From positions 124,001-188,000 of the forward strand of contig JAHLLH010000001.1 in NCBI GenBank assembly GCA_020444265.1: a stretch of 64,000 bases of DNA. Direction: 5' to 3'. Under the pieces are notes generated by a model. That model had not been told where the DNA came from. It did no database searches and was given only the letters and a program-made list of their open reading frames with translations. Positions 43,392 through 52,028 of this stretch are shown one piece after another. The first letter of the stretch is position 1, and every line of letters begins with the position of its first letter. The translations under genes and the position numbers were made by a program. Source of the DNA: a bacterium. GTDB taxonomy: Bacteria > Electryoneota > Electryoneia > Electryoneales > Electryoneaceae.

Positions 43392-45017
43392 TTGACTGGA
43401 AATACTGAAACCGAAAATGCCCTGCGATCAACTCTCGAAGCGACGGACAAACTGCTCGAGCCTTTGCGTACCAAACAAGGTGAAACGACCTGGAAGGCAT
43501 CGACGACTGGTTCCGAAGAAAGTTTCAAGGAAGCCGAACAGGCTGAAATGGACTATCGTCTCGCACTCGCGAACCGTGAAGTCTTCGATGAATTGAAAGT
43601 GAAGCTGGCTGATTCGGGTGTTCAGGATCATCAGCTGCGCCGCTGGGCCCAGTTGCTGCTGCTGGAGATGGCACCGCACATGCTCCCCGAAGAGGTTCTG
43701 TCCGAGCTGGTGACACGTGAGAAACGGCTTGAGGCAAAGGTGACCTCCTTCCGCCCGGAAATCGGCGGCGAAAAGGTCACTTCCAACGTCGTCAATGATA
43801 TCCTGCGCAACTCAACGGACATCGAGCAGCGCAAGGAGGCTTGGGAAGCAAGCAAGATGATCGGCCCCGAGATCGGGCAGGAGATTTATGAGCTGGTGAA
43901 AATGCGCAACGTCGCGGCGCGCTCCATCGGCTTCCCTGATTATTACCGTATGAACCTGGAGCTGCAGGAAATTGATGAGGCACGTCTATTCAGCGCGTTG
44001 GGCAACTTCACGACCATGTCCGAAGAAGCCTACCGTCGCATGAAAGCACGTCTCGATTTCCTCATGTCGGCCAAGTTCGATACCGAATCCATTGACCTCG
44101 CCCCATGGCATTATTCCGATCCCTTCTTCCAGGAAGTACCGCCGGTTTTCGGTGCGGAAACCGACCCGATTTACCAGGGACGAGAGACGCTCGAGTGGAA
44201 CAAGGAGTACTTCAAGGGGATTGGCCTGCCTATTGATAGCATCCTTGACAAGGGCGATTATTACGAGCACGAGGGCAAGGATCCGCACGCTTTCTGCCTC
44301 GATGTAGACCGGAAGGGCGATGTCCGTACCCTGCTGAACCTCAAAGACAACACCTACTGGGCAGGAACGGCGTTGCACGAGTTTGGTCATGCGGTCTACG
44401 ATCTGAACATCGACAGTGGTCTGCCGCACACCCTGCGTCGTGCCGCGCACATTTCGACCACCGAGGGCGTTGCTATGTTCTTTGGGCGTCTGGCCCGTGA
44501 CCTCGAGTGGATGGTCGAGATGTTCGGCCTGACTGGTTCGCAGATTCGCGGCCTCGCCAGCAGTCTGCTGGAAGAGCAGAGGATGAATATGGCCGTTACC
44601 ACTCGCTGGATCATGGTTATGATCCACTTTGAACGCGGCCTCTACCGTGATCCCGACCAGGATCAACAAAATCGCTGGTGGGACCTGATCGAACGTTTCC
44701 AACTGGTCCGTCGTCCCAAGAACCGTACCGACATGGCGGACTGGGCGAGCAAGACTCACATCTCCATGGCACCCGTCTACTACCACAACTACCTGTTGGG
44801 CGAGTGGCAGGCGAGCATGTTCCAGGAGAAGATGGTAGAGGATCTCGGCCTCGATGAACACGCTTCCTGGGTAGGGGACAAGCGGATCGGCAAGTGGTTC
44901 CAGGAGAACATCTTCAAGCATGGATCGTTGTGGCAGATGGATGAACTGGTGCGTAATGCGACCGGTAAAACCCCACGTCCCGATGCCTTCGTACGACAAT
45001 ACCTGCAGGGCAAATGA
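43392..45017 (+). CDS. M2/M3-type gluzincin zinc metallopeptidase
   Basis: About 541 residues. The best ribosome-binding site (ACGGAGGAAG) lies eight bases before a TTG at 43392; the frame also has an ATG at 43371 but that has no SD. The zinc site is ALHEFGHAVYDL with the downstream glutamate in HISTTEGVAMFFGRLARD. The overall helical layout resembles M2 (ACE-like) and M3 peptidases. No signal peptide is present, so it is cytoplasmic, unlike the PepF-like protein at 35994. It likely degrades oligopeptides. Its stop overlaps the next start by four bases (ATGA), so it is translationally coupled to the MBL hydrolase. Confidence 0.85.
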   Translation: MTGNTETENALRSTLEATDKLLEPLRTKQGETTWKASTTGSEESFKEAEQAEMDYRLALANREVFDELKVKLADSGVQDHQLRRWAQLLLLEMAPHMLPEEVLSELVTREKRLEAKVTSFRPEIGGEKVTSNVVNDILRNSTDIEQRKEAWEASKMIGPEIGQEIYELVKMRNVAARSIGFPDYYRMNLELQEIDEARLFSALGNFTTMSEEAYRRMKARLDFLMSAKFDTESIDLAPWHYSDPFFQEVPPVFGAETDPIYQGRETLEWNKEYFKGIGLPIDSILDKGDYYEHEGKDPHAFCLDVDRKGDVRTLLNLKDNTYWAGTALHEFGHAVYDLNIDSGLPHTLRRAAHISTTEGVAMFFGRLARDLEWMVEMFGLTGSQIRGLASSLLEEQRMNMAVTTRWIMVMIHFERGLYRDPDQDQQNRWWDLIERFQLVRRPKNRTDMADWASKTHISMAPVYYHNYLLGEWQASMFQEKMVEDLGLDEHASWVGDKRIGKWFQENIFKHGSLWQMDELVRNATGKTPRPDAFVRQYLQGK

Positions 45018-45655
45018 AGATCGAACAGATTCCAGTAGGCCCGATTCAGACCAACGCCTTCCTCGTGCACGAGGGAGGCGTGGCCTTTCTGGTCGACCCG
45101 GGCGACGAGGCTTTGCGCTTGACGGCGATGATCCGTCAATTGGGCGTCGAGTTGAAGGCGATTCTGATCACCCATGGCCACTACGATCACATCGGCGGTG
45201 TCGCTGAGCTGCGTGAGCAGTTTCCAGACGCGGAATTGATCTGCCATCCCGATGAGGTTGACGCGATGACCAACCCTCAGGCCAATTTATCGGTCTTCAT
45301 GGGGAATTCCTCGGTCGCGGGTGAACCAGATCGCACGGTCCGCGATGGCGACACCCTCGAGATCGGACCATTCCACCTTGAGGTGATGCACATCCCCGGC
45401 CATACCAGAGGTCATGTCGTCTTCAAGCTGGACAATCATCTCTTCGCTGGCGATACCCTTTTCGCTGGCGGTGTGGGGAGGTGGGACCTGCCCGGTGGTG
45501 ATGGGGTGCAGCTTCTAAAGGGGCTGCGTAGTCGTCTGCTTGCCCTGCCCGATGAGACAAATGTCTACCCTGGGCATGGTCCAGCGACAACCATTGGCAC
45601 CGAAAGAGCGACTAATCCCTACCTCGATCCATCGTTTGATCCATCAATGTATTGA
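45014..45655 (+). CDS. MBL-fold (glyoxalase II-like) metallohydrolase
   Basis: 213 residues. Zinc motif ILITHGHYDHIGGV (H-x-H-x-D-H), third histidine in MHIPGHTRGHVVF, bridging aspartate in LFAGDTLFAGGVGR and final histidine in YPGHGPAT. The order matches glyoxalase II-like hydrolases with short C-terminal domain. It hydrolyses thioesters or related bonds, but the lack of the full glutathione-binding domain makes the substrate uncertain. The ATG overlaps the upstream peptidase stop, indicating an operon. Confidence 0.92.
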   Translation: MKIEQIPVGPIQTNAFLVHEGGVAFLVDPGDEALRLTAMIRQLGVELKAILITHGHYDHIGGVAELREQFPDAELICHPDEVDAMTNPQANLSVFMGNSSVAGEPDRTVRDGDTLEIGPFHLEVMHIPGHTRGHVVFKLDNHLFAGDTLFAGGVGRWDLPGGDGVQLLKGLRSRLLALPDETNVYPGHGPATTIGTERATNPYLDPSFDPSMY

Positions 45656-45674
45656 TCATCTATTGTCCTGCCAG

Positions 45675-45707
45675 ACAAAAACAGCGCAACCCGGATGGGC
45701 TGCGCTG
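45675..45707 (-). terminator. Terminator of tatA
   Basis: On the minus strand CAGCGCA/TGCGCTG with an inner CCC/GGG pair is followed by TTTTTGTC. It lies 26 nt beyond the tatA stop. Confidence 0.75.
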
Positions 45708-45732
45708 ATTGGTATGCAATGTTGTAGATCGC

Positions 45733-45930
45733 CTATTCGGCTTTTTTCTCATCTTCGGGAATCGTCTTGGTCTCCGCATCTTCTTCACGAACACCCTTCT
45801 TGAATTCCTTGATCCCGGTTCCGATACCCTTCATCATCTCGGGGATCTTTTTTCCGCCAAACAGGACGAGGATGCCGAAGACGACAATGATAATTTCCCA
45901 TTGGCCGGGAATGTACATCGGCAGAATCAT
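45733..45930 (-). CDS. tatA: Twin-arginine translocase subunit TatA
   Basis: 65 residues. A single N-terminal transmembrane helix (WEIIIVVFGILVLFGGKKIPE) ends in the hallmark FGGKKIPE, followed by an amphipathic helix (MMKGIGTGIKEFKKG) and an acidic tail. TatA forms the protein-conducting part of the Tat pathway for folded proteins. The start at 45930 (MILPMYIPGQ) has GGAGTAGGAAC upstream. tatB and tatC are not in the window. Confidence 0.93.
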   Translation of the reverse strand: MILPMYIPGQWEIIIVVFGILVLFGGKKIPEMMKGIGTGIKEFKKGVREEDAETKTIPEDEKKAE

Positions 45931-46008
45931 GTTCCTACTCCGCAAGTCTAAGCGGTTGGTGGACTGAATCCCGTCCACACATCCGGGGGGCCGCTTTGCG
46001 CGGCCTGG

Positions 46009-46386
46009 TTACGACATCAGATTGATGAGCTTCACCATCACCGTTGTCTCAAGATACTCGAGATCGATCGGTTTGGTCACAAAATCTGCGGCACCCAACT
46101 TGAGAGCCTCACGTCCAATGTTTACCTCGTGGACGGCAGTGACCATGATGACACCAACATTTTCATCATGTTCGCGTATCTTCCGCAGCGTTTCAATCCC
46201 ATCCATTTTAGGCATGCGTACGTCAAGCAATACCACATGGGGATTAAATGATTTCAGCTTCTCGAGGCCTTCCATACCGCTGTTCGCCACTTGGGGTTCA
46301 TAGCCTTTGAGCTGAAAAAACGCGGAAAGAAAATCGCTGATATCAGGTTCATCATCAACGATAAGAATACGACCCTTTGAACTCAT
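46009..46386 (-). CDS. CheY-like response regulator (stand-alone receiver)
   Basis: 125 residues, receiver domain only. Acidic pair in ILIVDDEPDIS, phospho-acceptor in HVVLLDVRMPKMDG, Thr in VIMVTAVHE, Lys in DFVTKPIDLEYL. ATG 46386 follows GAAGGGA. It has no output domain and would work through protein-protein contacts or a separate kinase. No kinase is nearby. It lies between the MFS transporter and tatA, all on the minus strand. Confidence 0.92.
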   Translation of the reverse strand: MSSKGRILIVDDEPDISDFLSAFFQLKGYEPQVANSGMEGLEKLKSFNPHVVLLDVRMPKMDGIETLRKIREHDENVGVIMVTAVHEVNIGREALKLGAADFVTKPIDLEYLETTVMVKLINLMS

Positions 46387-46595
46387 CGTGGTCCCTTCAG
46401 TCCGATCCATACGGATGGTTGGTCACGGCTTCCTATTGCCCATCGGGAAATATAGCGGATTCAGCGAGTCAGGGCAATCACCTGAACACCCTTTCCCCCG
46501 ACAATTATACCCCGGTGACTCGGTATTTTCGGTGTTCTTAAGCCCTGTAGTCTGTTTATCGGCAACAATGCAGCTGTTCTACCGGGCTCCCGAGA

Positions 46596-47963
46596 TCATT
46601 CAAGCCCCTCGGCCAGGGCAATCTCACGACCTTCCTTCTCATCAACACGAGTCAGTAAAATCATCCCAGTGACAAAGAAGAGGATGAGAGTCAGAATGGC
46701 AATTCGGAGCGAACCGGTAAGGGCAACCACGGCACCGTAGGTCAAGGGTCCGAGGATCGCTGCAAATCTGCCACTGACCGCGAAGAAACCGAAAAACTCC
46801 GCTTCCTGTCCCACTGGCGTGAAGGTACCCTGAAGCGCGCGAGCGAGGGACTGGCTGGCACCCATAACGATACCGGCGATAATCCCGAGGACAAAATACT
46901 CAGGGATCGGGTAGCCGGTCCAGCCGACAAAGAATGCGCTGATGACCACGATGCACCAGATGATCAGAGTGACACGCAGCGCACGTAATGTGCCGATTGC
47001 GTTGCTGATACGTCCGAAGAGCAGCGACCCGAAGAAGGCGGTGAATTGGATCAGAAGGAAATATCCGATCAGTAGCTCCTGGCTCATTCCCAGCACTTGG
47101 TCCCCAAAGACCGCAGCCATGATAATCACCGTTTCGATGCCATCGTTGAAGAAGAGGTAGGCAACAAGAAAACGCCACAGCTGACGGTAACGTCGAATAT
47201 TGCGGAAGGTGTGGCCAAGGCGTCTGAAGGAATCGACCGCTCCTTCGACCATGGATAGCTTCTCAACCGGGACACGTTCCTTCACCTTGACCAGCAATGG
47301 AATCGAGAAGAGGGCCCACCAGACGGAAACAGTCATGAAGGTGTGGTGGACGGTGAACGTATCCGGTGGAAACCCCAGCAAGTGCGGTGCCTGAAGCATG
47401 AGCAGGTTCAGCAGTAGCAAAGTACCACCACCGAGGTAGCCGATTCCCCACCCCCAGCCCGAGATACGTCCCATTTCGTCTGGACTGGCAATATCTCGCA
47501 GGAAGGCGTTGTAGAAAACATTGCCCCCGGCGAAGGCAAAATTAGCGAGGATGAACCAGATGCCGCTGGATAACCAGGTCCCGGGTCCGGCCTGGCTCAA
47601 CATCGCCGTCGAGAGGACACCGAGCAGGATATAGGCGGAGAGGAATCGTTTCTTTGCGGCGAGGGAATCAGCCCAGGCACCCAGGATTGGGGAGGAGACT
47701 GCTACCAGGAACATGGCGATGGTGACGATGAAATTGAACATCGCCGCACCGTGGATGGTCCGCTCCTGCCCGAAGATGGCAAGTGATACACCTTCCGCGC
47801 CACCGGCGACGACGCCCGCGTAGTAGCGGTTGAAGATGACCGCGAGGATGGTGGTCGCAAAGGCGGAGTTGGCAAAGTCGTAGAGGGCCCAGGAGAGAAC
47901 CTCGCCACCGCTTGCTTTGCTGGTACGCAGGAAACGGATGCTCCCTCCGGGGATTGTGACCAA
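46596..47963 (-). CDS. MFS transporter (UMF1/Atg22-like)
   Basis: 455 residues with about 12 transmembrane segments. The opening SWALYDFANSAFATTILAVIF, in part WALYDFANSAFATTI, and the later WGWGIGYLGGGTLL match bacterial UMF1/Atg22-like permeases. Substrates in the family are unclear; Atg22 exports amino acids from yeast vacuoles. The start is uncertain: the frame begins with TTG at 47963, 10 nt after the previous stop; no ATG or GTG fits better. It follows the TlpA-like lipoprotein gene in a probable operon. Confidence 0.85.
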   Translation of the reverse strand: MVTIPGGSIRFLRTSKASGGEVLSWALYDFANSAFATTILAVIFNRYYAGVVAGGAEGVSLAIFGQERTIHGAAMFNFIVTIAMFLVAVSSPILGAWADSLAAKKRFLSAYILLGVLSTAMLSQAGPGTWLSSGIWFILANFAFAGGNVFYNAFLRDIASPDEMGRISGWGWGIGYLGGGTLLLLNLLMLQAPHLLGFPPDTFTVHHTFMTVSVWWALFSIPLLVKVKERVPVEKLSMVEGAVDSFRRLGHTFRNIRRYRQLWRFLVAYLFFNDGIETVIIMAAVFGDQVLGMSQELLIGYFLLIQFTAFFGSLLFGRISNAIGTLRALRVTLIIWCIVVISAFFVGWTGYPIPEYFVLGIIAGIVMGASQSLARALQGTFTPVGQEAEFFGFFAVSGRFAAILGPLTYGAVVALTGSLRIAILTLILFFVTGMILLTRVDEKEGREIALAEGLE

Positions 47964-47973
47964 CTGCCATTTT

Positions 47974-48969
47974 CTACGGCAGCATCGACTCGAGCTTGGT
48001 TGTCAGGTCTTCGTAGGTCGTGGATCCGAAACGATACTGGATGACACCGGTTTCATCAATCAGGAAATTGGTCGGGGCTGAAGTAACCTGATAAACCGTG
48101 TTGGTTATTTCCTGCTGATCCTGGTTCACCAGCAACGGGAAGCTCAAGTTGAACTGGGATTTGAAGTCGGCGATGGCCTCATCCGTGTCAGTCGTATACC
48201 ATCCCGTATTGACCGCAAGGATACGAAATCCATCTCCGGCATACTCGTCGTAGACCTGTTCAATCGAGGGGAATTCCTCACGGCAGGGCTGGCAGTTGAC
48301 AAACCAGAAATTGACCAGCACCACATGTCCACGAAGTTCACCTAGAGAATACTCGTTGCCGTCTGGATCAGGCAGAGTAAACTCGGGTGCGATTTCATCA
48401 AGGCTGTTTCCAATCGTCCCCGACTCCAGTGTCAACGTGTACATATAGCTGCCACCCGGTTCCATCTCCTCGCTGACGACCAAGGCTGGAGTAACGGTAA
48501 GGAAGCCATTTTTCCAGACACTGAACTCGTGGATACCCGGCGAGATGAAGAAGGGGGAGTTTGGCTCTGCGGAGGCATATGCCTCGTCCACAATGATAGT
48601 GGCATCGTCATCCGTATTGATCTGCACCTGGGCGGTGTCGGGTGTGTTGAACTGGGCAAAGACCTGCGAAGTATCAGGCGGGTTCACAACTGTTGTAAAG
48701 CTCTGAGCCGGGTAAATGCCTTCAGGTCGAACTTCGACCTCATAGGATCCAGCCGTCAGGCCCGAAACAAGTGCGGGCAGACGTTGAGCGCGTGGCACAC
48801 CGTCTACCAGGACGCGACCGGCAGTAAGTGGCGTCCCCTGGGAGGTATCGATCGCTGTTACAGAAATGGCACCGACCGGGTCCTTGTCAGATTCCTCTAT
48901 GGCACAGGCAGAGACAAGAAACAGGGCGATCAAAAGCAGGGTTGTCAGGCGTGCGATTCTGGCAGTCAT
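47974..48969 (-). CDS. TlpA-like thioredoxin-fold lipoprotein with PEGA-type N-terminal modules
   Basis: 331 residues. Lipobox LVSAC with the lipidated Cys22. Residues about 35-195 hold two beta-rich modules resembling PEGA-like surface repeats (GRVLVDGVPRAQRLPA; ATIIVDEAYASAEPNSPFF). From about 205 a TlpA/ResA-type thioredoxin fold begins (APEFTLPDPDGNEYSLGEL) with the redox site FVNCQPCREEF and a cis-proline in VTSAPTNFLID. Such proteins reduce or oxidise envelope disulfides, often in cytochrome c or oxidative-stress pathways. The start at 48969 (MTARIARLTTLL) precedes the signal peptide directly; longer frame starts lack an SD. It lies 10 nt upstream of the MFS gene. Confidence 0.88.
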   Translation of the reverse strand: MTARIARLTTLLLIALFLVSACAIEESDKDPVGAISVTAIDTSQGTPLTAGRVLVDGVPRAQRLPALVSGLTAGSYEVEVRPEGIYPAQSFTTVVNPPDTSQVFAQFNTPDTAQVQINTDDDATIIVDEAYASAEPNSPFFISPGIHEFSVWKNGFLTVTPALVVSEEMEPGGSYMYTLTLESGTIGNSLDEIAPEFTLPDPDGNEYSLGELRGHVVLVNFWFVNCQPCREEFPSIEQVYDEYAGDGFRILAVNTGWYTTDTDEAIADFKSQFNLSFPLLVNQDQQEITNTVYQVTSAPTNFLIDETGVIQYRFGSTTYEDLTTKLESMLP

Positions 48970-49009
48970 AACGTTTATCTTTCCGGCGGGTCGCATCACA
49001 GTCGTGGGG

Positions 49010-49477
49010 TTACTTGTCTTCATCCGAAGGTTTGTCCAATTCTACACCTTCCTGTCCTTCGGCAAGAGCACGGAGCTCGTCTTTGATCTCCTGGATCTGC
49101 TTGATTTTGGTCTGAATCCGTCCAAACAGGTCACTCTTGGTCGCAATACCCTCTGCAATCAGGTAGGCGGCAGCTTCGCTTCGACTGCGGAATAAGCCTG
49201 CGTCTTTCAGATCCGTGATCCGCTCCAGAGCTTCGTCGTTGATACGAACCATGAGGACATGATCGCGAGAATTCAGTGCACGCTTTACCACAGATGATAC
49301 CCCTTCTGCCCCAGTGGAGAAACCCTGTTTCACCTTGCCTGCCGCACGTTTGACACGCTCACTGATATCCTCTGCGGACTCAGGATCATCCTGATCAGGT
49401 TCGTTGATACCGAAAAATTCATCCTCTTCTTCGATGGCATCCGGTTGGACCGCTTCCTGCTTTTTGGGGTCGGCCAT
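49010..49477 (-). CDS. Acidic protein with ribbon-helix-helix-like segment, function unknown
   Basis: 155 residues, soluble. The first 50 residues are acidic (AIEEEDEFFGINEPDQDD). The middle part VLMVRINDEALERITDLKDAGLFRSRSEAAAYLIAEGI, in part VRINDEALERITDL and RSRSEAAAYLIAEGI, resembles a ribbon-helix-helix DNA-binding segment. The end is a predicted coiled coil (FGRIQTKIKQIQEIKDELRA). Start ATG 49477 has GAGGATC upstream. I do not recognise the family. It sits between the helicase and TlpA-like genes on the same strand. Confidence 0.7.
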   Translation of the reverse strand: MADPKKQEAVQPDAIEEEDEFFGINEPDQDDPESAEDISERVKRAAGKVKQGFSTGAEGVSSVVKRALNSRDHVLMVRINDEALERITDLKDAGLFRSRSEAAAYLIAEGIATKSDLFGRIQTKIKQIQEIKDELRALAEGQEGVELDKPSDEDK

Positions 49478-49633
49478 ACGATCCTCATCTGGTGGTAAGC
49501 CTGTCAGCGAATTCAACACAGGCGGGTATTCCAAGCTATGAACAACCTGCCTGTAGAACAGAAGTATACGCAGAGAGCGGTTGCCGATCAAAGTATCACA
49601 GCCCTGTCTGCTACTCTGGCACTCACGAGGCGG

Positions 49634-51961
49634 TCAGGGGCGATGTGTCCAGTCTGCTAGCAGGTTGTGGAGAATGGTGGGGTCATCATGAACTTCGGCT
49701 TCACGCCAACCATCGGGCATCAATGACTCAATATCGGGACGAGTGAACCGTGGGTCAATCAGCAGGAGTGCACCACGCTGTTCGGGACCACGGATCAATC
49801 TGCCTGCGGCTTGCTGAACCCGACGCAACCCCGGCAGCAAGTAAGCCTTCAGTAATCCCGACTCACCCCGTTCTTCGGTCACGACACGCATCAATTCCGC
49901 ACGTGGAGATGGGGGTGGTAAGCCGATGCTGACGATGGCCAGGCCACGATACCCACCCTCGAGCAGGTCCATGCCCTCGGCAAGGGTGCCACCCATCAGC
50001 GCGAGATGCAGCGCGGACGTACTACCTTCGGTCAGCCGTTTCATCAGGGAAGGGGGCATCCCTGGACGCAACGCCAAGGCGGGGGTGGAGCGGGTTGCCA
50101 AGTGACGATTCAGCAACTCGAGGTACGCACGGGAGGGAAGAAAGACCAGCCAGTTCCCGCCAGTGGCTTTCACACATCCGCTGAGCAGGTCTGCAAGGGT
50201 AGGTGCCGTTTCTTCACGTCTTGCCCAGGTGGTATCGATCCCGGCATACCTTAGCACCAAACGCTGATCTCGCCCGTACGGGTCTGGGAGTCGGACCAGA
50301 CGAGAGTGTGCAACAGGAAGCCCCAATTCCTCACGAGCGATCTCGAGAGGATCAAGGGTGGCGGAGAAGGCGATCACACTGCTGTACCACTCAGAAAGAA
50401 TTGACAGTACCTGCCCGGTCTCGGCCAGTTCACAACACCAAGTGCCGTTCATCCTGTCGAGATAAGCAGCGTAGCCGGATGGCTGGGATGCCGCTGTGAT
50501 GGCTCGTTGGAGCTGGTACAGCGATTCTCGCTGCTGCTCGGGCAGGGAGTCGTGCAGAGTGCTACTGATCAGTTCGAGGGCATGCAGAAAATGAGGTTGC
50601 AGGATCGGGTCGGCTGGATCGACACGGTCATAAATCGGCAAGCCCTCGTTATCTTCTTCAGGATGTAGCATTTCCGCTAATAGTCCAACTATTTCCTCGA
50701 CGACCGAAGCAAGTTCACCGGTTAACGGCGAAGGGTGGTCACGCAGCTCTTCGGCCAGCCTTTTTAACTCTTCTGGTGCTAACGTGGCGGCTCGCTGGTC
50801 TCGGAGACGGTCGGGCAGGCCGTGCGCTTCGTCGATCAGCAGGATTTCCTCTCGAGAGGTCCGAACTCGTCCCATAGGGGAGCGTGTTCCCGGCGCAGGC
50901 ATCGCCAGCAGGTTCATATCACCAATCAAGACATCGGCATAGCGCATTGCTTCTCGCTGAAGCTGAACAGGGTCAACCTGGTGCGCGAGAGCGACATCCC
51001 GCACTGCTTCACCATCGAGGACGATCCCCCTGTCGAGCCATTCGAGGAACCATTCAGGTGGATCCCAGGGGTCGAAGGGGAGGGAGGCCTCTTCAGGCAA
51101 GTCAAATCCATCCAGCAATTTTTCCTGCGCGGTCAGGATCAGCATGCGACCGCGTGCTTCAGCATCTGCGGCTTCGCAGAGCAACTCTCCTCGACTCTGC
51201 TGCTGTGCGGTCCGCGATGTGGCGAAGGCGAGACGTTTACCATGCTTACAGGAGTGACGGAAAGCGGTTAGAAGAACAGGAGCGGTCTTGCCACTGCCGG
51301 TAGGAGCAGAGATCAACGCATGCTGTCCACTAGTCAAGGCCGATTCGACCTCAGCTTCCATTACTTCCTGGCCGGGTCGCTTTTCAGGGTAAGGCCAGCG
51401 AATCCGATTAGCAGTCGCTTTACGAGCCTCCAGACGTTCCGTCTCACGACGGTGCCAATTCAGAATCGCCTGCATTCTGCGTTCGAGTTCAGCCCAGGTG
51501 ACCTCCTCGAGATGGGTCGAGAAGAGGGATTCAGCACGCGTGATCGGATGAAGGTAGCAGAGCTGTCCAACGGCGGTTGTACCCTGCTTATCAAGCATGG
51601 CGAGATAGATTAGCAGCTGCATCTGATGGGAGGGATAGGGCAGGAGCGATGAGTTCGCGAAAGTTGATTTTAATTCTTCTACGATCGCTGTATCATCACC
51701 CTGCCAGATTCCGTCGATACGACCATGCAGCACAATCTCCGCTCCATCAAGCGACCCGCTCCAGGTTACCTCGACTTCCGAGCGGAAATCGTCGAAACGT
51801 TCAGCACGTTTCTCACCGTGGAGAATATGCAAATCTCGTCCCAGTTCGGACCGGGAGGCAAGATCACCTGCGATGCGTGGATCGCGAACACGCTCGACAT
51901 AAAGCAGATCGCCGACCGCCAGGTGAAGACGGTCGGCGTTGCGGTCATACCGTACAGCCAT
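49634..51961 (-). CDS. DinG/XPD-like superfamily 2 helicase fused to an N-terminal RecB/Cas4-like nuclease
   Basis: 775 residues. Residues about 70-125 carry a PD-(D/E)XK pattern of the RecB type: GRIDGI, then IVEELKS, then HQMQLLIYLAML. Helicase motifs follow: Walker A APTGSGKTAPVL near 240, DEAH box LLIDEAHGL near 375, and VQQAAGRLIRGPEQRG near the end. Between motifs I and II the four-cysteine iron-sulfur site of XPD/DinG is absent: only two cysteines occur (HSCKH, LLCEA) and the usual CPY region reads REAMRYADVLIGD. The protein likely unwinds and cuts DNA in repair. Start ATG 51961 (or TTG 51964) is uncertain, as the frame remains open to 52024. Confidence 0.85.
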   Translation of the reverse strand: MAVRYDRNADRLHLAVGDLLYVERVRDPRIAGDLASRSELGRDLHILHGEKRAERFDDFRSEVEVTWSGSLDGAEIVLHGRIDGIWQGDDTAIVEELKSTFANSSLLPYPSHQMQLLIYLAMLDKQGTTAVGQLCYLHPITRAESLFSTHLEEVTWAELERRMQAILNWHRRETERLEARKATANRIRWPYPEKRPGQEVMEAEVESALTSGQHALISAPTGSGKTAPVLLTAFRHSCKHGKRLAFATSRTAQQQSRGELLCEAADAEARGRMLILTAQEKLLDGFDLPEEASLPFDPWDPPEWFLEWLDRGIVLDGEAVRDVALAHQVDPVQLQREAMRYADVLIGDMNLLAMPAPGTRSPMGRVRTSREEILLIDEAHGLPDRLRDQRAATLAPEELKRLAEELRDHPSPLTGELASVVEEIVGLLAEMLHPEEDNEGLPIYDRVDPADPILQPHFLHALELISSTLHDSLPEQQRESLYQLQRAITAASQPSGYAAYLDRMNGTWCCELAETGQVLSILSEWYSSVIAFSATLDPLEIAREELGLPVAHSRLVRLPDPYGRDQRLVLRYAGIDTTWARREETAPTLADLLSGCVKATGGNWLVFLPSRAYLELLNRHLATRSTPALALRPGMPPSLMKRLTEGSTSALHLALMGGTLAEGMDLLEGGYRGLAIVSIGLPPPSPRAELMRVVTEERGESGLLKAYLLPGLRRVQQAAGRLIRGPEQRGALLLIDPRFTRPDIESLMPDGWREAEVHDDPTILHNLLADWTHRP

Positions 51962-52028
51962 CAATCTCTCTTCGTATTCCCACTTGATCGTGGGTGGCCC
52001 GGGCAGTCCCGTGCCCAGGTTTCACTCC

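Noticed and set aside
43986-44999. 337-codon minus-strand ORF over the M2/M3-type peptidase
   Set aside because: It is a shadow frame; the plus strand has the HEFGH zinc site.
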